NCBI GenBank assembly: GCA_910587925.1
Contig: CAJUOC010000007.1
Span: 53,694-93,094, forward strand
DNA from: an uncultured Muribaculaceae bacterium
GTDB taxonomy: Bacteria > Bacteroidota > Bacteroidia > Bacteroidales > Muribaculaceae
Direction of reading: 5' to 3'
DNA length: 39,401 nucleotides
Shown in pieces: positions 9,997 through 19,865 of the stretch. The position numbers and the translations under genes were made by a program. The first letter of the stretch is position 1, and every line of letters starts with the position of its first letter. The notes beneath the pieces are model-generated. The model was not told the origin of the DNA. It ran no database searches and was given only the letters and a program-made list of their open reading frames with translations.

Positions 9997-10029
9997 ACAC
10001 CGCCCGTGCCACTCCGGCACGGGCGGTGT
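9997..10029 (+). terminator. GC-rich terminator hairpin after the surface protein gene
   Basis: A perfect 14-bp stem: arm 9997-10010 (ACACCGCCCGTGCC), loop ACTCC, arm 10016-10029. It begins 27 nt after the TGA at 9967-9969. The tail after it is only weakly T-rich, so termination may be partial. Confidence 0.65.
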
Positions 10030-10604
10030 CGCATCCCCTTAGTCGGCACAGAAGCCTGTCGACCGCCACGGGCTGCGTCACCGTATCTTGGCCCGGCGTA
10101 TGTTTCGCAACGGTATCGACTTCGGGCGGCAACGCCGCCCCGCTTGATGTTAACCGCAAGATTTATCTTGCGGTGGGGCGTGGCTATAGATATTCGCATC
10201 CCAAGGGGATGCCGCTCAGCGGTATACAGGTTAAATAATTTCTTGAATCCGCCTGATAAATCCGTCGGCTAACATCAAGTGAGAGCCGCTTTGCGGCTCA
10301 TTGCCATTAAAGGCCACTCGCCCCGTAGGGGTGACACTTTCGCGGAGGTGTAGCACCCCTATGGGGCGCAACCGAGCTGGGGAGCCGAATTACACCATGG
10401 CCGCGGACACCTACGGCGCCCTTGCCATGGCCTACCGGTCTCTTGTCGCTACGCGACTGCCCCCTACGGGAGTCCCCGTAGGTGATAGATGGCCGTTTTG
10501 CGACACTCTCAGCCCGCGCTTCAGCGAGGCTATGGAAGCGGTATTATAGTACAAACTATTCCAATCTTTGCGAGATTGGAATAGTTTGGATAAGTCGGAT
10601 AAGG
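10030..10604. repeat. Palindrome-dense intergenic region, no gene seen
   Basis: This stretch holds a chain of separate hairpins and no believable protein frame. Those I can place: 10124-10140 (GGGCGGC / GCCGCCC), 10153-10174 (ACCGCAAGAT / ATCTTGCGGT, 10-bp arms), 10283-10299 (GAGCCGC / GCGGCTC), 10319-10333 with 10354-10368 (15-bp arms, 14 of 15 matching), and 10445-10457 (GTCGC / GCGAC). The density resembles that of the first 800 bases, but the sequences are not the same. Confidence 0.6.
10552..10588. repeat. 15-bp perfect AT-rich hairpin
   Basis: Arms 10552-10566 (CAAACTATTCCAATC) and 10574-10588 are exact reverse complements around a 7-nt loop. Its AT-rich make-up contrasts with the GC-rich palindromes beside it. 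No T-run follows on either strand, so I do not call it a terminator. Confidence 0.6.
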
Positions 10605-10642
10605 AAAACCCGCCCTGCGCCGGAGTGCGTGGGGCGGGTTTT
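10605..10642 (-). terminator. Terminator of the polysaccharide lyase gene
   Basis: Arms 10605-10615 (AAAACCCGCCC) and 10632-10642 (GGGCGGGTTTT) form an 11-bp stem. It lies 18 nt downstream of the lyase stop at 10660. Reading on the minus strand, the stem ends in a TTTT run, as expected of an intrinsic terminator. Confidence 0.75.
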
Positions 10643-10659
10643 GTATGTGGCGGGGCTGC

Positions 10660-13600
10660 TCAGCGCTTGATGAGGCGCACGGCGGCCGTGCCGGCGCTCA
10701 CGAGGTAGTGGCCGGCGGGCAGGGCCGAGATGTCGGTGTCTATGATGTCGCGGCCGGCGGCGGCGAGGCTGCGCACGGCGCGGCCACACAGGTCGGTGAT
10801 GCTGACTGCGGATGCGCCCTCGGGCAGGGTGACGCGCAGGGGGCCGTCGGTGACTACGGGGCTTACGCTAAGGCCGCGGGAGGCGCCGCCGGCGATGTCG
10901 GTGATCGCGGCGGCAGGGTCGGCGGGGCGCACGCGCGCGGTGAGCGAGGCTGCGTCGATGCCGCGGAAGTGCAGGGTGGTGAGGCCGGTGGCGGGGTCGT
11001 ACACGGCGGGCTCGACGCTGCTGTCGGCGGCGTCGACTATCCACTCGCCGCGCAGGCTGAGTGTCACGGGCTGCTCCTGACTGGCGGCGTGCTCGCGGTC
11101 TTTGGCTATCGACCAGCATTGCACGGGGAAGTCGCCGAAGGCCTCGCCCTTGGGATAGTAGCCGAGGTCGGGATTGGCCACACTGAGGGTGACCATACCG
11201 TCGGTGCCTTCAGACACCCATACGGCGCAAGGCTCCGAGGCGCGGTCGATGAGGGCATCGGCCACGGGGGTATCCTCGTCGAATATCACCACGCCGCGGC
11301 GCTTGCCGAAGCTGACGATGTGGGCGACACGGTCGCGGCGCACTACGGTGTAGTCGGGACGGGGAGCATCGGCTCCGCCGCGCACGGTGACGGCGTACTC
11401 GTATGCGCCGTCGGAGATGCCGGAGCCGTGGTTGAGCCACGCGGTGAAGTAGTTGCCGCGGGTGTCAGCCTTGTCCTGGTCGTTGCGCGAGGTCTGCTCG
11501 GCGCGCTGCAGGTGCAGGCCGCGGCCGTTGGCGATATGGTATGCGTTGCCGGCGATGTCGGTGAGGGTGACGGGGCCGTCGGCGGTATAGTCGGCGGTGT
11601 AGCCGAGGCCGGTCACCTCGCGGCCGTCGACGCTCACGGGAGTGTCGGCCGAGGGCAGGAGATTCTGTATGATGGTGGTGTGGGTATCATACGACGAGCG
11701 GGTATTGTCGATGTCGGAGGCGAGGGCGACCACCACGTCGTCGCAGAAGAAGTACGACTTGCGAGCGGTGAGGCGGCATATCCACGACGATGCGCTCTGA
11801 CCCTTGGAGCGGTCGGAGAAGCGGTAGCCGTATACGCCGTCGCGGCCGTCGGTCACACCCGAGGCAAAGGCCTGGTTGGAGAATCGGGGCCACTGGAAGT
11901 CTTTGGCGTCTTTGAGCACCTCGGCCAGCGACAGGGCCGGGGCGGTGACACCGGGGATGTGGCTCCAGTCGTAGCCCTGGTAGCCTACACCGCTGGCCTC
12001 GGCACCTACGACACCCTCGGCGTCGCGGCCGCTGTAGATGGAGAGCTGGCCGAAGCTCTGATTGCGGCCATACCAGTTTTCGGAGCCGTTGGTCTCGAAG
12101 TCCCATACATACTTGCTGCAGCCCTTGACGGTGACGAGCCAGTCGGCGCGGCGGTGGATCTGCATGGCTGCGAAGGGGAATGTGCGGTTGAGCTCGACGG
12201 CGGCGGCGGGCGAGGTCTCGGCCTTGAGGGTGTTGCACAGCTCAAGGGAGCCCAGGCCGGCGGTGAAGCCTATCTCGCAGGCGACGTTGCTGATGAGCTT
12301 GGACTTCACCAGGCTGTATGCAGGGTCGTAGAGGTCGGCGAAAATCTGACCGATGGCGGTGCGCAGGTCGCCCTTGGGCAGGGCCTCGCGGATGTATGCG
12401 TAAGCGGGGATGGTGGCGGCGATATTGCGCAGCTGATTGGGGAATCGGCCGCTCAGGCCGCGGGAGATGTCGTATTTGCCGCTGTAGCGGGCGTATGCCT
12501 CCAGGCCGCGGGCGATATGCTCGGCCGAGGCGGGCGCTACGGCATAGTCGGTGCCGCGCAGCAGATATGTCATCTGGGCGGCGACGTCGAGGGCGTTGGT
12601 CGAGTATGCGTTGCCCCAGGGGCCATTGTGATGGTAGCCGGTGTAGTCGGGCTTGAGGAAGCCGTCCCACGCGCCGTGGGGCTAGAAGGCGTGGTCAAGC
12701 ACGCGCTTGAAGTATGCCATGAGGGCCTGTCGGTCGGCGGCGCCGTCGGCCATGGTGAGCAGGTACATGAGGCGGTTGTTGTAGATGGTGCGCACGCCGT
12801 CGGAGCGGCTGGTGTTGCCCTCCGACTCGGCCGACCAGTCAGACTCGCCGCCGGGGACCTCGAGGCTGTTCTCGACCACCCAGCGGGTGGCCCAGCCCAT
12901 CATGTCGGCCACAGTGGTGAGCATACCGGCGCGCTGGAGCTCGCCGCGCATGAGCATCGAGGCGTAGAAGTAGCCGGTGAGGCGCAGGTATATGCCGCCG
13001 CCGGTGAAGTGGAGCTCGCGGCCCGAGCGGAAGTCGCGCACGTCGAGGTAGCGGTAGAACCGCAGGATGTCGGCCAGGGTGGTGGCGCTGTGGTAGTAGG
13101 GGTTGGGGTCGTCGGCGGGGCCGGGGATATTGTAGGCCATCGCCAGGGGGAAGAGCACCGAGCCTACCAGCTCGCGCACGAGCACGATATCGTTGGGGGT
13201 GTTTTTCTCGTGGATATCAAAGGGCGCCAGACCGGGAGCGTCGGGGTCGTACTGCGAGGCTTTCGAGGCAGCCTGCTTGAAGGCGGCCTGCAGCGACTTG
13301 TATCGCGAGGCCACGGCGGGATCGGAGTAATCGACGTCGGCGCCGCCCAGCAGCAGGGTGTAGTACCGGTCGCGGATGAGGTCGATGTCGCCGTAGGGGT
13401 CGACGGCACAGCTCACGGCGGCAGAGCGGTCGGTGCCGGCCACGAGCATGGCGTGTACGGCAGAGGCGGCAGCGGGGGCGGCGATGTCAAAGGCCACGGG
13501 GCGGCCGGCGGCGGTATAGTCGACCGCTGTGCCGGCAAGTATGGCGTCGGCCGAGGGCGCGGGCGCCGATGCGGCTGTCACGACGTAGTAGAGGCGGCCG

Positions 13601-14811
13601 GCGCTGTTGGCCGCAAACTCCATGGTGAGGGACGATGCGGTCTTGGCCGCGGGCACCAGGTACTGCACGGCCAGGTCGGCGCGGGTCGAGAATACGGCGG
13701 TCGACTGCACGGGCGAGCGGTTGCCCGAGCGGTCGACGGCCATGTAGTACAGGCGCAGGTCGGTGTCGGTGGGAGCGTCGAGGGTGCGGGTGATGGCAGC
13801 GCCCGGCTCGGTGATGTCGATGGATGCGGCCGCGAGCAGGCGGTCGGCGGTGACAGAGGCACCGTCGCGGTCGATGAGCCAGTAGAGAGTGCCGCGCTCG
13901 TCGCTGCGGAAGGTGAAGTCGACCGATGTGCGGGTGACATTGGACACGGCAGCATCGCTCACGGTCGGGGCCACCGTATCGGAGTAGCGCCAGTACTGGA
14001 GTGTCTTGCCGTCGGCCAGGTAAAGATTGTCGGCCGCGTCGGCGACGAGACCCCAGGGACCGGTGATGTCGGCGCCCTCGTATGTGTGGTCGAGAGTGCC
14101 GTCGGGGCGGAAGTCATAGACCTTGAGGATATTGTCGGAGGCGCGGTTGGCCGTCACGATCATGTGACCGTCGGAGAGCACGGTCATGTACACGAGGCGG
14201 TTGAACGCGTCGGCGCCGTCGAGCTTCTTGATGCGCAGCGAGATATTGGCGGTGGCGCCGTCAATCGAGGCCACTTTCATCACGCCGGTATTGAAGTCGC
14301 AGATATACATGGCACCGTCGGCGTCGAAGCAGACCTTCTGCACCTGGCGGAACTTGTCGGCCGCGCCGGCGAGCCCGGTGATGGCAGTGGTCGACGCGCC
14401 GTCGATGATGGTGACCTTGAGGGCCGAGGCTGCGTATACCTTGCCGTCGGGGCCTACGGTGACGCCGTATACCTTCTCGCCTATGGCGATGTCGCGGTCT
14501 TTGGTGAAGTCGGGGCGATACACGCCCACGTTGGTACCGTATGCCACATAGATGGTGCCGTCGGCTGCCACGTCGACGTCGTAGCCGTTGGTAAAGCCGG
14601 ATATGACCGTACTGCCCTTGCCTGTGGCCAGGTCATGCAGGTAAATGGTCTTGTTGCCCGACACGGCATAGAGGCTGCTGCCCTTGAGGCAGAGCCCTCG
14701 GCCGGCGCCGGGCAGGGCGATGTCTTTGTCCGTCTGCCGGACAAATGTCTGTGCCTGTGCCGCCACGGCAAAGAGACAGAGCAAGATGGTAAAAATTCTT
14801 GTCAGTTTCAT
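10660..14811 (-). pseudogene. Polysaccharide lyase family 8 (hyaluronate/chondroitin lyase type), interrupted by in-frame TAG
   Basis: The gene should make about 1383 residues. A signal peptide (residues 1-20, ending AAQAQ) is followed by an NHL/SMP-30-like propeller (about 25-280), two Ig/Fn3-like segments (280-470) and the PL8 alpha/alpha-toroid and beta domains (470-1310). The tail (LPAGHYLVSAGTAAVRLIKR) resembles a type IX sorting domain. Codon 710 (minus-strand TAG, plus-strand 12682-12684) ends the protein after LDHAF. Reading on in the same frame gives PHGAWDGFLKPDYTGYHHNG, so no frame change is needed. The likely catalytic residues, His727/728, Tyr736 and an Arg in SGRFPNQ, all lie after the stop. 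The family cleaves uronic-acid polysaccharides by beta-elimination. As read, the product would be a 709-residue exported fragment without an active site; the 3' half has no signal peptide. Sequencing error or readthrough remain possible. Confidence 0.85.
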
Positions 14812-14938
14812 GGATGGGTTTTAGGGATAGATAGAAATGTATGGTAAAAATGTATTTTCATGGGGTGTCGCGCGCCCCCTCCGGGGCGGTCCTCGCAATG
14901 CCTGTCGCAGGCACAGCGGCTGCTCTTTCAGCCGAGTG

Positions 14939-14969
14939 CAAAGATAACACCCGCCGCGCGATTGTGCAA
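14939..14969 (-). promoter_or_regulatory. Promoter of the polysaccharide lyase gene
   Basis: On the minus strand, TTGC (14966-14969), a 19-nt spacer and TATCTTTG (14939-14946). The predicted start near 14932 gives an unusually long leader of about 120 nt, which contains a small GCCTG/CAGGC hairpin and a GC-rich segment with complementary CGCCCC and GGGGCG. The leader may matter for regulation; I recognise no known riboswitch in it. Confidence 0.75.
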
Positions 14970-15049
14970 TAGCACGGCGGGCGCGGCGCTCTCTTTCCTT
15001 GGTGTTTTGCTTTGAAGTAAGGCCGGTATTTGCGACTTTTGTTCCGAGG

Positions 15050-16348
15050 CTAATCCTTCAAACACCCGATTGGTACTATTTTCACACCATCCTCACGTGT
15101 ATATGCCATTTCTCCACCTGTTAAAATGATAAGCAAATCAGGCTCACGAAGTCTTATCTGTCTTCCCATCTTATTCTTCTCGGCTATAAGACGTTTGATT
15201 TCAAGGAGGTGCTTTGCCCCTTCCTCTATCTCGCGACTACCAAGTTTGCATTCTATCAACGCAAATCGTCCGTCATCAAGGTGCAATACGGCATCAGCTT
15301 CAAGCCCAAGACGGTCATGGTAATATGACAACCGTCCACCCAGTGCCTGTGAGTACACCCGGAGGTCACGAAAACACAGACACTCGAATATGAATCCGAA
15401 GGTGTTCAAATCAAGTTCCAGACTTCCCGGTGACGCTCCTAAAGCGGCCACCGCTATAGAGGGATCAACAAAACAACGTTTCTTACCGGTTCGGATAACA
15501 GTCTTGGAACGAATAGCAGGGGACCATGCCTCTATATCATCAATTACAAAGAGCTTCTCCAAAGCACATACATAATCATCAAATGTAGGCATGGATATTC
15601 CTTCCATTTCTTCAGATACATCAGCAAGCATGGAGGTTTTCTTTGCTAAAGTACAGATATTTCGCGCGTAGGACCGAAGAATGAGCCTTGCCAATGCAGG
15701 ATTTCTTCGCGTTTTATCAACTCTTGAAATATCCTCATTACATATTACATCAATATAATCTTTAGCAATCAACAACTTAGCTTTGGCACTCATCTCATCG
15801 AGAGAAGCGGGCCATCCGCCACGGCAGGCAGCAAAAATCAGTTGCTCAATGGATAATTGCGACATTTCACCGTCAATGTCGTAGTCTGCCTCATCAAATA
15901 AGCGTCCCAAAGAGATGGAGCCATTGGATTCAAGTGACTCGAACAGGCTCATAGGGTACATTGCCATTCTGGTAATGCGGCCTGTCCCCGTGTGCATTAT
16001 TTCCTCACCATCTATTACCGTCGAGCCGGTCAGAATAAACTGACCCTTCTCTCGGCGTTCATCAATCGCATGGCGAACCGCATCCCATATTACGGGAGCG
16101 ACCTGCCATTCATCAATAAGCCGAGGCGTTGCCCCCTTGAGTAATAACGATGGCTTTGTCTGGGCGGTCGCCAAATATCCCGCCCGTCGGTCAGGGTCCT
16201 GCATCTTAATGACGCTTCCCGCCCGACGCTCTGCCGTAGTTGTCTTGCCACACCACTTGGGTCCGGCTATCTGTACCGCACCGAAAGCCTCAAGCCTCAA
16301 ATCAAGAGTCTTGTCGGCAATTCTTTTCAGATACTTCATCTCTCTCAT
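15050..16348 (-). CDS. AAA_14 / DUF4143 family ATPase
   Basis: A 432-residue ATP-binding protein. The Walker A motif is GPKWCGKTT (about residues 29-37), the Walker B-like motif is PRLIDEW, and a sensor-like strand ILTGST follows; this is the AAA_14 pattern. The C-terminal half (about 210-410) is DUF4143-like, ending in a PD-(D/E)XK-resembling stretch (GLEADAVLHLDDGRFALIECKLG). No biochemical function is established for the family; such genes are common, often singly, in accessory DNA of Bacteroidetes. Base composition is clearly lower in GC than the genes on both sides, which suggests separate acquisition. A second ATG at 16339 is also possible. The stop is TAG, so TAG serves as a normal stop in this genome. 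Confidence 0.85.
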   Translation of the reverse strand: MREMKYLKRIADKTLDLRLEAFGAVQIAGPKWCGKTTTAERRAGSVIKMQDPDRRAGYLATAQTKPSLLLKGATPRLIDEWQVAPVIWDAVRHAIDERREKGQFILTGSTVIDGEEIMHTGTGRITRMAMYPMSLFESLESNGSISLGRLFDEADYDIDGEMSQLSIEQLIFAACRGGWPASLDEMSAKAKLLIAKDYIDVICNEDISRVDKTRRNPALARLILRSYARNICTLAKKTSMLADVSEEMEGISMPTFDDYVCALEKLFVIDDIEAWSPAIRSKTVIRTGKKRCFVDPSIAVAALGASPGSLELDLNTFGFIFECLCFRDLRVYSQALGGRLSYYHDRLGLEADAVLHLDDGRFALIECKLGSREIEEGAKHLLEIKRLIAEKNKMGRQIRLREPDLLIILTGGEMAYTREDGVKIVPIGCLKD

Positions 16349-16357
16349 AATTGCCTA

Positions 16358-16388
16358 CAAATTTAGGGATTAAATCTGATACCGCCAA
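16358..16388 (-). promoter_or_regulatory. Promoter of the AAA_14 ATPase gene
   Basis: On the minus strand, TTGG (16385-16388), a 19-nt spacer and TAAATTTG (16358-16365). The leader to the ATG at 16348 would be only a few nucleotides, or slightly longer if the ATG at 16339 is used. Confidence 0.7.
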
Positions 16389-16440
16389 ATAGCTTTGTAC
16401 TTTTGAGTGATTTTGTTTTGTGTTTTTGAAATAAATTACT

Positions 16441-16460
16441 TTGTTAAATTGAATTAACAA
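16441..16460. promoter_or_regulatory. 7-bp inverted repeat in the divergent intergenic region
   Basis: TTGTTAA (16441-16447) and TTAACAA (16454-16460) around a 6-nt spacer. It lies between the divergent ATPase and receptor genes and about 90 nt upstream of the receptor's -7 box, so it could be an operator. The regulator is unknown and the site is AT-rich enough to be chance. Confidence 0.3.
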
Positions 16461-16552
16461 ACGCTGCAAAGACCACTGACATCCCCAACCGCGTGTCCAT
16501 ACATCAAAGAAGGGCGGGTGAGGGTGAGGGCGACGGTTTTATGATTTTTTTG

Positions 16553-16560
16553 TACCTTTG
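16553..16560 (+). promoter_or_regulatory. Putative -7 box of the TonB-dependent receptor gene
   Basis: TACCTTTG matches TAnnTTTG and lies 35 nt upstream of the ATG at 16596. At 19 nt upstream there is GCGA rather than a TTG-type -33 box. The missing -33 element would fit a promoter that needs an activator or another sigma factor. Confidence 0.5.
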
Positions 16561-16595
16561 CACCTTCCAATAGCAAGATGCAATAAAGACCAGTC

Positions 16596-18898
16596 ATGAA
16601 TACATTGAAGCTCATTCTCATATCGGCCATCGCCATGCTGCTGCCTGCCGTGGCTATGGCCGCTCCCTCCGACGCCAATATCAACGGTCATGTGATCGAC
16701 GCCGAGACGGGCGAGCACCTGCCATACTGCCTCATCACTCTGCCGGGCACGAGCCTGTCGTGTCTGACCGACGCCTCGGGCCACTATGTGATACGCGACC
16801 TGCATCCGGGACGCTACACGCTGTCGGCGTCGTATACGGGATTTGTCACCGAGCAGCGCACGGTCGACATTCGTCCCGACCAAACTCTCGAGGTCAACTT
16901 TGAGCTTCATGTCGATGCCTTCATGCTCGACCAGGTGGTGGTGACTTCGTCGAAGTCGGAGACCAAACGCCGCGAGAGTCCGTCGCTGGTCAATGTCACC
17001 CCGGGGCGGCTGCTGGTCGATGTGGGCGCCTGCTCGCTGGCCGACGGCCTCGACTTCCAGCCCGGCGTGCGCGTGGAGAATGACTGCCAGAACTGCGGCT
17101 TCACCCAGGTGCGCATCAACGGTCTCGACGGCCATTACTCGCAGATACTGATGAACTCCCGCCCGGTATTCTCGGCGCTGGCCGGTGTATACGGCCTGGA
17201 GCACATCCCGGCCAATATGATCGACCGCATCGAGGTGATGCGCGGCGGCGGCTCGGCCCTCTTCGGCTCGTCGGCCATCGGCGGCACCATCAACATCATC
17301 ACCAAGGACCCGCAGGTAAATACCGCCATGCTCTCGCATACGCTCACCTCCATCGGCATCTCCGGGGCCCTTGACAACAATACCACTCTCAACGCGTCGG
17401 TGGTGACCGACAACAACAAGGCCGGCATCATGGTATACGGCCAGAGCCGCTACCGCGACGGATACGACCACGACGGCGACGGATTTACCGAGATACCGAT
17501 GCTGAAGAGCCAGACTGTGGGCACGCGCCTTTTTGCCCGCCCCACCGACCACTCGCGCCTGGCCATCGAGTACCACAATACCCACGAGTACCGCCGCGGC
17601 GGCGACAATATCGAGGAGGCTCCCCACATGGCCATGGTGGCCGAGGAGGCCGACCACAATATCCACGCCGGCGAGGTGTCGTATGACCTGTGGCTGCGCG
17701 ACAGCCGCGACCATGTGTCGGTATTCGCCGCCACCCAGGCCACCAAGCGCCGCAGCTACTACGGCTCGGAGATGGACCCCGACGCCTACGGCCGCACATC
17801 TGACATCGTGGTGACGGCCGGCAGCCAGTGGAATCACAGCATGGCGCGCTTCCTGTTCATGCCTGCCCAGCTCGTCGCCGGCCTGGAGTACTCATACAAC
17901 CGCCTGCACGACGTCACCACCGGATACGACCACGACATGCTCCAGAGCATCAACATCTACAGCGCCTATCTGCAAAATGAATGGAAAAACGACCGCTGGG
18001 GATTTCTCATCGGCGGCCGCCTCGACAAGCACTCGCTCATCGACAACCCCATCTTCTCGCCCCGCGCCAACATCCGCTTCAACCCGAGCGAGGACATCAA
18101 TCTGCGTGCATCCTACTCGACGGGCTTCCGCGCCCCGCAGGCTTTTGACGAGGACATGCATGTGGCCATCGTGGGCGGCGAGCGTGTGGTGACGGTGCTT
18201 GCGCCGGGTCTGAAGCAGGAGAGCTCCCACAGTGTGAGCCTGTCGGCCGACCTGTATCACCGCTTTGGCAACGTGCAGACCAATCTGCTCGTCGAGAGGG
18301 ATTTTACACCGACCTGGGCGATGTATTTGCCCTGCGCCAGCTCGACGAGCCCGATGCGGCGGGCAATACCGTGCTCGAGCGCTACAACGGCTCGGGCGCC
18401 ACAGTGATGGGCATGACCGTCGAGGCCAAGGCCTACTTCTCGAGCCACTTCGACATGCAGTGCGGCGTGACTCTGCAGCGCAGCCGATACAAGGAGCCTG
18501 AGGTGTGGAGCGACGATCCCGACATCGCGCCTGCCAAAAAGCTCTTCCGCACTCCCGACGTCTACGGCTACATCACGGCCAACTATCAGATTACCCGCCA
18601 CCTGCGCGCCATCCTGTCGGGCACGCTCACCGGCCCGATGACGGTGCAGCATCTGGCCGGCTCTGGCACACCGGTCGACGAGGCCGTGCGCACCCCGACC
18701 TTCTTTGACGCCTCGCTCAAGGTGGCATACAATTTCAAGCTTTTCAACCGCGTCACGCTCGACATCAATGCCGGAGTCGACAATCTCTTCAACTCCTACC
18801 AGCGCGACTTCGACACCGGCTACCTGCGCGACTCGGGCTATATCTACGGCCCGGCCGCGCCGCGCTCGCTCACCTGCGGCGTCACCGTGTCTATCTGA
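16596..18898 (+). pseudogene. TonB-dependent outer membrane receptor, frameshifted
   Basis: The intact gene would encode 766 residues. A signal peptide (1-22, ending AVAMAA) is followed by a carboxypeptidase-regulatory-like domain (about 28-110, NGHVIDAETGEHLPYCLITL). The plug domain (about 115-235) has the motif NCGFTQVRINGLDGHYSQIL and ends in SAIGGTINIITKDP. The rest is a beta-barrel ending in TCGVTVSI. The plug resembles receptors for iron complexes, haem or cobalamin; the ligand cannot be told. The frame breaks at 18297-18298: removing an extra AG from GTCGAG-AG-GGATTTTAC restores VEGFYTDLGDVFALRQ and an open frame to the TGA at 18898. As read, translation goes out of frame after about 568 residues and stops at 18407, losing the last barrel strands. 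The cause could be a true 2-bp duplication or a sequencing error. Confidence 0.85.
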
Positions 18899-18901
18899 CC
18901 C

Positions 18902-19825
18902 TCACAGGCGTATGCCGCCCCGACACAGGGCGCTCTCCATCATGCCGCGCGGCATGAAGCGGCGCAGGGTGTCGACCACTGTATTGAGCATACGCTCCCT
19001 CACGCAGTCCTCGCGGATGTACATCGACACCTTGCGCATCGACAGGTGGTCGCCGTCGATGCCGCGCACATTGGCGCGCTGCCGCTCCGTGAGCATCGGC
19101 AGGTGCATCTCGGGGATTATGGTGTAGCCGCCGTTGGCGTCGACTATCCTTATGAGAGTGTCGATATTGCCGGCCTCATAGACATGCCGCCGGCCGATAC
19201 GCCCCTTGCAGAAGCTGAAGGCGCTCTGGCGCAGGCACTGCACCTCCCGCATCACCCACAGATGCTCGTGCTCGAGCGCGGCGGGGTCGAATACCGGCAG
19301 CCGGCGCCGGCAATCGTCCGACAGATATACGTAAAACCGCTCTGTATACAGCGGTATCTCATACACTCCGGCGGCGTGGCCCGTGGCGGCTATGCCGGCG
19401 TCGAGGGTGGCCTCGCGCAGCGCGCGTATCATGGCATCGGGGCGCATCTCCTGTACCGACAGTGTCACCCCGGGGTAATCTTCCATGTACAGCCTGATGA
19501 AGTCGGGCAGTATGTATGGCGCGATGCTCGGCCCCACGGCCAGCCTGAACTCGCCCGCCACGGCGCCTTTCATCTCGCTCACCATCTCAGTGAGGCGTCC
19601 GGCCTCCATCAGCACCCGCGCCGCCTGGCCCACTATGGCCGCGCCTGCGGCGGTGGTGGCGACGCGACGGCTGCTGCGCTCAAAGATTTTCACATCAAGC
19701 TCCTCCTCGAGCTTGCCGACCATCCCGCTCAGGGTGGGCTGCGTCACCCCGAGGGCGTCGGCAGCCGAGGCAAAGCTGCGGTAGCGGTCGATGGCGACGA
19801 TGTATCTCAGTTGCTGCAATGTCAT
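18902..19825 (-). CDS. oxyR: OxyR-type LysR-family peroxide sensor
   Basis: A 307-residue LysR-family regulator. The N-terminal winged helix-turn-helix (about residues 1-62) reads MTLQQLRYIVAIDRYRSFASAADALGVTQPTLSGMV. The effector domain has Cys197 and Cys206 in CLRQSAFSFC, the C-X8-C arrangement of OxyR's peroxide-sensing cysteines (Cys199/Cys208 in E. coli), followed by the OxyR-like stretch VDANGGYTIIPE. It should be oxidised by peroxide to a disulfide form and control antioxidant genes. ATG at 19825 is the family-typical start; the long upstream extension of the frame is not coding. It is divergent from the CoA-disulfide-reductase fusion, its likely target. It ends 4 nt from the end of the convergent receptor gene. 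Confidence 0.9.
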   Translation of the reverse strand: MTLQQLRYIVAIDRYRSFASAADALGVTQPTLSGMVGKLEEELDVKIFERSSRRVATTAAGAAIVGQAARVLMEAGRLTEMVSEMKGAVAGEFRLAVGPSIAPYILPDFIRLYMEDYPGVTLSVQEMRPDAMIRALREATLDAGIAATGHAAGVYEIPLYTERFYVYLSDDCRRRLPVFDPAALEHEHLWVMREVQCLRQSAFSFCKGRIGRRHVYEAGNIDTLIRIVDANGGYTIIPEMHLPMLTERQRANVRGIDGDHLSMRKVSMYIREDCVRERMLNTVVDTLRRFMPRGMMESALCRGGIRL

Positions 19826-19865
19826 ATCGATAGTTTTTATCGATGCAAAGATAGCAAAAATCGCT
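19826..19865. promoter_or_regulatory. Candidate OxyR operator
   Basis: The sequence holds ATAG (19830-19833), 7 nt, CGAT (19841-19844), 6 nt, ATAG (19851-19854), 7 nt, CGCT (19862-19865). This approximates the known OxyR pattern ATAG-N7-CTAT-N7-ATAG-N7-CTAT. A perfect 7-bp inverted repeat, ATCGATA / TATCGAT, covers 19826-19844. It sits directly upstream of oxyR, overlaps its -7 box and abuts the -33 box of the divergent gene, so OxyR could control both directions. Confidence 0.5.
19846..19853 (-). promoter_or_regulatory. Putative -7 box of oxyR
   Basis: The minus strand reads TATCTTTG, matching TAnnTTTG, about 20 nt upstream of the oxyR ATG. No good -33 box lies 19 nt further upstream. It overlaps the candidate OxyR operator, which would fit autorepression. 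Confidence 0.55.

Noticed and set aside
5935..10020. Two long minus-strand frames (637 and 664 residues) opposite the surface protein
   Set aside because: No start context, no domains, and the plus-strand protein has a signal peptide, domains and a promoter.
12682..12684. Genome-wide reassignment of TAG to an amino acid
   Set aside because: The genes ending at 15050, 25963, 29934 and 32936 all use TAG as their natural stop at expected lengths.
10645..14847. 1400-residue open frame on the plus strand opposite the lyase
   Set aside because: It is Gly/Val/Ala/His-rich with no domain, and arises from the high GC and codon bias of the true minus-strand gene.
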